Part shown: piece by piece, positions 55,540-64,000 of the stretch
Layout of the letters: the number at the start of each line of letters is the position of its first letter
How positions within the stretch are numbered: position 1 is the stretch's first letter
NCBI GenBank assembly: GCA_034440575.1
Contig: JAOTOL010001620.1
Location: 1,335,001 to 1,399,000, forward strand
Source: Imbricaverruca yamaguchii
Taxonomy: Eukaryota; Arthropoda; Thecostraca; Neoverrucidae
Reading direction: 5' to 3'
DNA: 64,000 nt
Program-made: the position numbers and the translations under genes
The notes under the pieces: model-generated
What the model was told of the DNA's origin: nothing
The model's database searches: none
What the model saw: the letters and a program-made list of their open reading frames with translations, nothing else

Positions 55540-57318
55540 TTTGCCCTTCTCATTGGTAATGGCGGCTCGTGAGCTTCAGCTAGGAGACTCGAGATCAGAA
55601 AAGTTCGAAATGCCCCTGTAGCGGTTCTCAATGCCGCATGGTCAATGATGTCCAGTATATGTTTGTTTCAGTTGCTGGCCGAGTCGTAAGCAAAGCAACA
55701 ATAATCAAACTTGGATCCCATGAGTGATCGATATAGCCGCAAAAGGGTGGTTTTGTCCTATCCGTATGTTATCCTAGACAGGCAGTCCATAAGATTTAAA
55801 GATCTACCGCATGATTCACGCAGTACTTGGAGGTAGCTTGTATACGTGATGCGACTGTCGAAGAGGACACCCAAGAACAATGCTGTCGGTTGCAAAGGAA
55901 TCTCATGTCCGTACAGCTGAATATTTGGATTGTGACAGTTACGACGCCGGAAAATGTGCATGACTACCGTTTTTGTCTTGAAGCCATTTACAATACTCCA
56001 CCTCGCAACTGTCTCGATAGTGATGATGTGCGTGATGCCGAGCACCAAATTCCAATGTCATCAATACACAGCGACTTGCCAACTACAGGTGGCTGACCGT
56101 CTCCTACATCGTTTATCACAACTGCGAACAGGGCGACGCTCAGAACACTTCCCTAGGAACACCGTTGACTTGGGTGGAATTATCAGACATGGCGTTCCCA
56201 ACCCCTACACGAAACGTTTTCTGGGCAAAACAATTCTTCAGAAAAGTGCCCATGTGACCGCTCACCCCAGCATTCTAAAGCTTCAAAAGCATACCGTATC
56301 TCCATGTAGTGCCATAGGCACCCTCAATGTCGAAAAACACGGCACATACATGCCGCTTTTTCTTAAAACTGGCTCGAATTACCGTATTCAATCTTAAAGC
56401 ATGGTCACTTGTAGATATGTGCTTCCTAATAGCACACTGTGCATTCGCAAAAAGTTTCATTTCTCCAAGAACCATGTAAGACGCAGGTGTACAAGCTTTT
56501 CCATCAGCTTGCATAAACATGAGGTAAGCGAAATCGGTCGATAATGTTAGGGTTTAATGCCACTTTTACTCGGATTCAGCAGTGGAAGGATGGTAGCTTC
56601 TCGTCAAGCGGGAGGAAACTCCCCACCGTTCCAGATAGCGTTAAAGGTTCTGAGGAGTATTCCAAGTGAGTTTGAGGGAAGCTGGCGGAGCATCTCATTA
56701 TGCACGTTGTCCGGTCTCTCGGACACGCAACGTAATGCATTAATTGCCTAAATTAACTCAGTTATTGTAGATGGTACGTTGTACGATTTCTGGTCCCGGG
56801 TTTCAAAGTGTACAGGCGTGGCTTCGCAGTAGGTTTTATGTCGCGTAAAAATGTGGTTGTTGTTGTCGTTTGTACTGTGTTCTGCAAGGGCCCCAGCGAT
56901 TATATTTGCGACATCGAGTGGTCCCATAACGATCCGGCTATCCACGTGTAGGGTTGGCAGTGGGGCTGACCGAAATTGACCTAAAATACGCTTGATTTGC
57001 GACCACACTTGCGACGACGGTACAGAGCGGTTCAGTTCGCTGACATACTCCCTCCATGACACCTTCTTTACCCGGATCGTGCGACGTGCAGCTGCTCTGG
57101 CTTTCTGAACAGCTAATAGTTTGTCGGTGGTGCTATTTCGTTTGAACTGCTTCCTGACACGGCGCCGCGTCCTAATTGCTACTCGGCAATCTTCACTCCA
57201 CCATGGAACGGGCGTACGTCGAGGGAAGCCAGTAGTGCGAGGTATGCATTCAAAAGAGCACTGTAAAAGTATAGAAGTAAAAGCCTCCACACCCATTACA
57301 CAGGAAGAGTCGTATTTG

Positions 57319-58176
57319 TTAACCCGTCCTGTTTCTGGGGGGGGGATCTTCAACCGCCCCCTCAGGTCTTTCGCGGATACCGGACGAACGGCGCGCCCAA
57401 ATTTGGCATAGCCTTTCCCACATCAATTTGACATGCTGATTGCAATTGTTTAGGTCAGGTTATCTGGGGTCAACGAGTTAGTCAAGGTCAAGTGAGGTCA
57501 CCTCCAAAAAAGTTCAACCAGTCGTCACGCTTTAAAGGACACAAGCATTTTAATGAAACTTTCAGCTTTTCCTTATCTTTACGGATGCAACAAAACGTAC
57601 GAGTGGAATTTTTCTCTTTTTTTCGTTTTTGACTACATATAAATTTTGCTTATTTGCCAAATTTCAGTTCAAATACAGGATTCTGGCTAAAGTAAGCATT
57701 GTTCATTAGGACAAGTTGACTTCCAACAACGTTTCACAGTCTGCTCTACCCATTGGAAAAGGAAGATTAAAGAAAACTTGAAAACTCAAAATTTTGTAAT
57801 TAAAAAAAAAATCTTCTTTTTTTTTTTTGGGGGGGGGGGGGCAAGAAAAATGATAGCCCTATATCGATTTCGCTGTCTTTTCATCATTCCAAATAAATGT
57901 TGTTTTTTCATGTATCCCCAAAGTGAACTCCCCAGAGTCAAAAACATAATGTAAGTCATGAAAAGTCGTGAAAATCTAGTCCCCCTGGTGGCGTCACTTT
58001 TATGGACAAATTATTTTAGAGGATGGACCCTGACCCTACTCATCGAGTGCTTTCCGACGACATCTCTCGTTTTCGTGCGATGCTTAGTTTGGATTTTAGA
58101 TGGGGGCCTTCAACCGCCCCCCCCCCCCCTCCCCCGAGACGGGTGAGGATTTGACCGGAAAGACGGCGCGGGTTAA
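57319..58176. mobile_element. TTAA element D4 nested in the retrotransposon (858 bp)
   Basis: It begins TTAACCCGTCCTGTTTC plus a G-run and ends GACGGCGCGGGTTAA. Sub-terminal CTTCAACCGCCCCC blocks face each end. The host retrotransposon frame reads RLHSCF up to one junction and NKYDSSCVMG from the other; with one TTAA removed the two are contiguous in frame. It has an AGGTCA cluster at 57450-57505 and no ORF. Confidence 0.85.
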
Positions 58177-58689
58177 AACATGAGTGCAGCCGAGCAGTAA
58201 AAACAGACCACTCAACCTTCCTCAAATTCCACCGCCGTGGCCTGGGCCCCAAAACTGCTCCAAGGAATTTCAGCAGAACAGGGAAGTGATCGCACGGTGG
58301 GTATCCTAGTCAACGAACCAGTCGAGATATTTTGTTATCTGCGGGCTAGCAATGCGGTATCCAGCGGAGAGGTATTTCCAGATGGCAATGATACATAGGT
58401 GTGTGCGCCAGTATTCAAAATGCATAGGGACTCTTCTAACACAAAACTGTCAAGGGTTCGTTCTCGTATGATTGTGTCTACACATCTTCGTAGAGCGAAA
58501 TGGGCGTTAAAATCGTCCAACAGTAAGATTGGTGGAGGGAGCGCTAGCATTCGTCGGAGGGTTGCAAAAGGCAACGTGGATCCAGGAGGGAGATACAATG
58601 AGCATATGCTGATGGAAATGTGACGAAAGTCGACTTTTGCAGCTACCGTCTGGAGAGGCGTACTCAGGGTAAGATTTTGTCTATTCAAG

Positions 58690-58775
58690 TGCTCAACCGT
58701 GGTACTTTGCGAAATTTCTGGGTGCGCCTCTGCTATTGACTCTGGCCCTCCCACTTTTTGAAACGTTCCTACGCC
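58690..58775 (-). repeat. Dispersed repeat, inverted partner of 35486-35570
   Basis: It adjoins the truncated endonuclease end of the retrotransposon and matches the 35.5 kb copy over about 85 bp. Confidence 0.8.
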
Positions 58776-58777
58776 TG

Positions 58778-59165
58778 CAGCAGCAGCTCCTCGCTAGACA
58801 CTCGTTACATTTCGCCACACTAGACACTGGCTGTAGCAGCAGCTCCACGCTAAACGCTACAATTCGACACACTGGACACTGGATGTAACAGCAGCTCCTC
58901 TCTAGACACTGGCTAAAATTCGCCACACTTGACACTGGCCATAACAGCAGCTCCTCGCTAGACAATGGCTACAATTCGACACACTGGATATTGGATGCAA
59001 CAGCAGCTCCTCGATAGACAATGGCTACAATTCGACACACTGGATGCAACAGCAGCTCCTCGATAGACAATGGCTAAAACTCGACACGCTGGATATTGGA
59101 TGCAACAGCAGCTCCTCGATAGACAATGGCTACAAATCGAGACACTGGACACTGGCTGTAGCAAC
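58778..59165 (+). repeat. About 56-bp minisatellite, seven copies
   Basis: The unit is AGCAGCTCCTCGATAGACAA then TGGCTACAATTCGACACACTGGATATTGGATGCAAC. Earlier copies are more diverged (CTAGACACTGG) and there are small indels. Confidence 0.92.
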
Positions 59166-59284
59166 AGCTGCCCACTGCACACTGAAACCGCTCCTGTTAG
59201 GCGTCATCGCCGGTGGCTTCTACTTGCACCCCAGTCGCGTCTAGAGGATTAACACGCTCAAACGATCCGCGTGGCTGAGACATC

Positions 59285-62200
59285 CGGCAGCTTCACACAC
59301 TGGCCACTGTCCATGAGCGGCACAGTCATTGACCACCGTCTGTTGAGCGGCACAGTTAGTGACCACTGTCCATGAGCGGCACAGTCATTGACCACCGTCT
59401 ATTGAGCGGCACAGTTAGTGACCACTGTCCATGAGCGGCACAGTCATTGACCACCGTCTATTGAGCGGCACAGTTAGTGACCATTTTCCATGAGCGGCAC
59501 AGTCATTGACCACCGTCTATTGAGCGGCACAGTTAGTGACCACTGTCCATGAGCGGCGCAGTCATTGACCACCGTCTATTGAGCGGCACAATTAGTGACC
59601 ACTGTCCATGAGCGGCGCAGTCATTGACCATCGTCTATTGAGCGGCACAGTCAGTGACCACTGTCCATGAGCGGCACAGTCATTGACCACCGTCTATTGA
59701 GCGGCACAGTTAGTGACCACTGTCCATGAGCGGCACAGTTAGTGACCACTGTCAATGAGCGGGACAGTCATTGACCACCGTCTATTGAGCGGCACAGTTA
59801 GTGACCACTGTCCATGAGCGGCGCAGTCATTGACCACCGTCTATTGAGCGGCACAATTAGTGACCACTGTCCATGAGCGGCGCAGTCATTGACCATCGTC
59901 TATTGAACGGCACAGTTAGTGACCACTGTCCATGAGCGGCACAGTCATTGACCACCGTCTATTGAGCGGCACAGTTAGTGACCACTGTCCATGAGCGGCA
60001 CAGTCATTGATCACAGTCTATTGAGCGGCACAGTTAGTGACCACCGTCTATTGAGCGGCACAGTTAGTGACCATTTTCCATGAGCGGCACAGTCATTGAC
60101 CACCGTCTATTGAGCGGCACAGTTAGTGACCACTGTCCATGAGCGGCGCAGTCATTGACCACCGTCTATTGAGCGGCACAGTTAGTGACCACCGTCATGA
60201 TAGCAGTATTTAGTGACCACCGTCTATTGAGCGGCACAGTTAGTGACCACTGTCCATGAGCGGCACAGTCATTGACCACCGTCTATTGAGCGGCACAGTT
60301 AGTGACCACTGTCCATGAGCGGCACAGTCATTGATCACAGTCTATTGAGCGGCACAGTTAGTGACCACCGTCTATTGAGCGGCACAGTTAGTGACCATTG
60401 TCCATGAGCGGCACAGTCATTGACCACCGTCTATTGAGCGGCACAGTTAGTGACCACCGTCTATTGAGCGGCACAGTTAGTGACCACTGTCCATGAGCGG
60501 CACAGTCATTGATACCGTCTATTGAGCGGCACAGTTAGTGACCACCGTCTATTGAGCGGCACAGTTAGTGACCACTGTCCATGAGCGGCGCAGTCATTGA
60601 CCACCGTCTATTGAGCGGCACAGTTAGTGACCACTGTCCATGAGCGGCACAGTCATTGACCACCGTCTATTGAGCGGCACAGTTAGTGACCACCGTCTAT
60701 TGAGCGGCACAGTTAGTGACCACTGTCCATGAGCGGCACAGTCATTGATCACCGTCTATTGAGCGGCACAGTTAGTGACCACCGTCTATTGAGCGGCACA
60801 GTTAGTGACCATTGTCCATGAGCGGCACAGTCATTGACCACCGTCTATTGAGCGGCACAGTTAGTGACCACTGTCCATGAGCGGCGCAGTCATTGACCAC
60901 CGTCTATTGAGCGGCACAGTTAGTGACCACTGTCCATGAGCGGCACAGTCATTGATCACAGTCTATTGAGGGCACAGTTAGTGACCACCGTCTATTGAGC
61001 GGCACAGTTAGTGACCATGTCTATTGAGCGGACAGTTAGTGAAGTCCATGAGGGCACAGTCATTGATCACAGTCTATTGAGCGGCACAGTTAGTGACCAC
61101 CGTCTATTGAGCGGCACAGTTAGTGACCACTGTCCATGAGCGGCACAGTCATTGACACGTCTATTGAGCGGCACAGTTAGTGACCACTGTCCATGAGCGG
61201 CGCAGTCATTGACCACCGTCTATTGAGCGGCACAGTTAGTGACCACTGTCCATGAGCGGCGCAGTCATTGACCACCGTCTATTGAGCGGCACAGTTAGTG
61301 ACCACTGTCCATGAGCGGCACAGTCATTGACCACAGTCTATTGAGCGGCACAGTTAGTGACCACCGTCTATTGAGCGGCACAGTTAGTGACCACTGTCCA
61401 TGAGCGGCGCAGTCATTGACCACCGTCTATTGAGCGGCACAATTAGTGACCACTGTCCATGAGCGGCGCAGTCATTGACCATCGTCTATTGAACGGCACA
61501 GTTAGTGACCACTGTCCATGAGCGGCACAGTCATTGACCACCGTCTATTGAGCGGCACAGTTAGTGACCACTGTCCATGAGCGGCACAGTCATTGATCAC
61601 AGTCTATTGAGCGGCACAGTTAGTGACCACCGTCTATTGAGCGGCACAGTTAGTGACCATTTTCCATGAGCGGCACAGTCATTGACCACCGTCTATTGAG
61701 CGGCACAGTTAGTGACCACTGTCCATGAGCGGCGCAGTCATTGACCACCGTCTATTGAGCGGCACAGTTAGTGACCACTGTCCATGAGCGGCACAGTCAT
61801 TGATCACAGTCTATTGAGCGGCACAGTTAGTGACCACCGTCTATTGAGCGGCACAGTTAGTGACCACTGTCCATGAGCGGCGCAGTCATTGACCACCGTC
61901 TATTGAGCGGCACAGTTAGTGACCACTGTCCATGAGCGGCAATATTGAGCGCACAGTACTATTAGGGAGTCATTGACCACCGTCTATTGAGCGGCACAGT
62001 TAGTGACCACTGTCCATGAGCGGCACAGTCATTGACCACCGTCTATTGAGCGGCACAGTTAGTGACCACTGTCCATGAGCGGCGCAGTCATTGACCATCG
62101 TCTATTGAACGGCACAGTTAGTGACCACTGTCCATGAGCGCGCACAGTCATTGACCACCGTCTATTGAGCGGCACAGTTAGTGACCACTGTCCATGAGCG

Positions 62201-63480
62201 GCACAGTCATTGCGTCTATTGAGCGGCACAGTTAGTGACCACTGTCTATTGAGCGGCACAGTTAGTGACCACTGTCCATGAGCGGCACAGTCATTGACCA
62301 CCGTCTATTGAGCGGCACAGTTAGTGACCACTGTCCATGAGCGGCACAGTCATTGACCACCGTCTATTGAGCGGCACAGTTAGTGACCACCGTCTATTGA
62401 GCGGCACAGTTAGTGACCACTGTCCATGAGCGGCACAGTCATTGACCACCGTCTATTGAGCGGCACAGTTAGTGACCACTGTCCATGAGCGGCGCAGTCA
62501 TTGACCATCGTCTATTGAACGGCACAGTTAGTGACCACTGTCCATGAGCGGCACAGTCATTGACCACCGTCTATTGAGCGGCACAGTTAGTGACCACTGT
62601 CCATGAGCGGCACAGTCATTGACCACCGTCTATTGAGCGGCACAGTTAGTGACCACTGTCCATGAGCGGCACAGTCATTGACCACCGTCTATTGAGCGGC
62701 ACAGTTAGTGACCACTGTCCATGAGCGGCACAGTCATTGACCACCGTCTGTTGAGCGGCACAGTTAGTGACCACTGTCCATGAGCGGCACAGTATTGACC
62801 ACCGTCTATTGAGCGGACAGTTAGTGACCACTGTCCATGAGCGGCACAGTCATTGACCACCGTCTATTGAGCGGCACAGTTATGAGTCATTGACCACCGT
62901 CTATTGAGCGGCACAGTTAGTGACCACTGTCCATGAGCGGCACAGTCATTGACCACCGTCTATTGAGCGGCACAGTTAGTGACCACTGTCCATGAGCGGC
63001 ACAGTCATTGATCACAGTCTATTGAGCGGCACAGTTAGTGACCACCGTCTATTGAGCGGCACAGTTAGTGACCACTGTCCATGAGCGGCACAGTCATTGA
63101 CCACCGTCTATTGAGCGGCACAGTTAGTGACCACTGTCCATGAGCGGCACAGTCATTGATCACAGTCTATTGAGCGGCACAGTTAGTGACCACCGTCTAT
63201 TGAGCGGCACAGTTAGTGACCACTGTCCATGAGCGGCACAGTCATTGACCACAGTCTATTGAGCGGCACAGTCATTGACCACCGTCTATTGAGCGGCACA
63301 GTTAGTGACCACTGTCCATGAGCGGCACAGTCATTGACCACCGTCTGTTGAGCGGCACAGTTAGTGACCACTGTCTATTGAGCGGCACAGTTAGTGACCA
63401 CTGTCCATGAGCGGCACAGTCATTGACCACCGTCTATTGAGCGGCACAGTTAGTGACCACTGTCTATGGGCAGCACACTC
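59285..63480 (+). repeat. 59-bp dimeric satellite array, about 70 dimers (4.2 kb)
   Basis: Each dimer has a 30-bp half (GACCACCGTCTATTGAGCGG then CACAGTTAGT) and a related 29-bp half (GACCACTGTCCATGAGCGG then CACAGTCATT). Linked variants (GGCGCAG, GACCATCG..GAACGG, GATCACAG) recur in ordered blocks, which implies larger duplications within the array. Short truncated copies are scattered (about 60185, 61020, 61940, 62212 and 62882). Confidence 0.97.
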
Positions 63481-64000
63481 AACACTGTCCATGGGCAGCA
63501 CAGCGGAAATGCGTCGGACATGTCCAGTTCACAAAGACCCGCCACAGCTCAGTGACCTGACCTGACAAGCTTACATCAAAGTTCTGCAATGAATGGCCTG
63601 TGCAGTTTTTACGCACTATATCCGGTCATTTCTGTAGTAATCGCCATGGACATGGCCAGGTCCAGAAGACTGGTTGTCGAGGAATGTTTTGGGAAGTGCA
63701 ATTTCATTTTGTCATGCTAAAAACATCAGATTTGAACATCTAAAATTGTGTGTGTTCGTTTGCGACAATATTTGTCGGAATAAAATTCTTTAGATTTTGA
63801 GAAAATGCTGTCTTAGTGCAAAAATCTAAAAACCATCGGCCTTTTAGGGGTCCACGGCACCGGCGGTCCCCGAAGATCCCCCAGTGACGCTGGATGAAGA
63901 ACGCGAACCTACCTTCGGCACCACATGTGCGGCGACGAAATGCTCGATGTATGCATTGTCTTAATCACTAACTAGAACACTTCACCTACTAAGAACAAAA
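63481..64000. other. Right end of window, no gene seen
   Basis: The sequence leaves the satellite into ordinary DNA. No exon or repeat family is recognised. Confidence 0.4.

Larger units (their letters stand above)
54546..58692 (-). mobile_element. Decayed Jockey-like non-LTR retrotransposon ORF2 (EN-RT-RNase H)
   Basis: Read from 58692 downward. The C-terminal half of an EEP endonuclease (CSLYLPPG, LLLDDFNAHF, NTGAHTYV, SPLDTAL) is followed by a linker (WNLRKVEWSVF, PWWSEDCRVAIRTRRR, KKVSWREYVS). RT motifs are RKHISTSDHALRL, CAVFFDIEGAYGTTW and an active-site box CIDD at about 56057-56068. The thumb is VNGFKTKTVVMHIFRRR and LFLGVLFD; RNase H reads ATLCWVPSHVGIAGNDIADSAA. Frameshifts and stops break it in many places. 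The 5' part of EN is missing and the 3' end stops near a THGPM..CEHC motif at about 54560, so both ends are truncated. It carries element D4 (57319-58176) and a hairpin-tail insertion (55470-55528). Confidence 0.88.

Overview
The window is nuclear DNA of a repeat-rich animal. The genes are split into short exons with GT-AG introns, and they encode a laminin alpha C-terminus, a nuclear poly(A)-binding protein and a TIGAR-type phosphatase. The mobile-element load is heavy: Jockey/I-like and CR1-like retrotransposons, several tRNA-derived SINE families, TTAA-flanked inverted-repeat elements and many minisatellites. The chymotrypsin-type protease exon with a possible CLIP-like segment and the gag/RNase H retrotransposons suggest an arthropod (crustacean or chelicerate). 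The species cannot be fixed from the sequence alone.

Layout. 0-5 kb: a retrotransposon tail, then the last seven coding exons of a laminin alpha chain (+). 6.5-8.3 kb: two micro-insertions, a SINE and a protease terminal exon (+). 8.9-11.5 kb: a gag-like retrotransposon ORF1 (-) beside a TTAA element. 12-16.4 kb: no confident gene. 16.4-23.7 kb: a PABPN1 gene (-) whose introns and 5' flank are packed with minisatellites. 24-35 kb: AT-rich DNA with CR1 and SINE pieces only. 35.6-36.95 kb: a C-depleted block ending in a long poly-T. 38-42 kb: a degenerate repeat, two related TTAA elements and a SINE. 42.97-46.37 kb: three exons of a TIGAR-like phosphatase (-). 47.2-50.2 kb: retroelement fragments, a 33-bp array and a SINE. 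54.5-58.7 kb: a 4-kb decayed Jockey-like element (-) with two nested insertions. 58.8-63.5 kb: two satellite arrays, one of them 4.2 kb.

The three well-supported host genes are functionally unrelated: extracellular matrix, mRNA polyadenylation, sugar-phosphate metabolism. No operon-like organisation is expected or seen. Each continues outside the window or lacks an identified terminal exon.

The most striking feature is a family of about 55-bp insertions, at least 17 copies in 64 kb, equal to the terminal hairpin and tail of the resident RNase H-type retrotransposons. Eleven copies have recognisable target-site duplications of 9-15 bp and nearly all start at the same 5' point. They behave like extremely short retroposons. 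A second clear result is a TTAA insertion whose removal, with one TTAA copy, restores the reading frame of the host retrotransposon.
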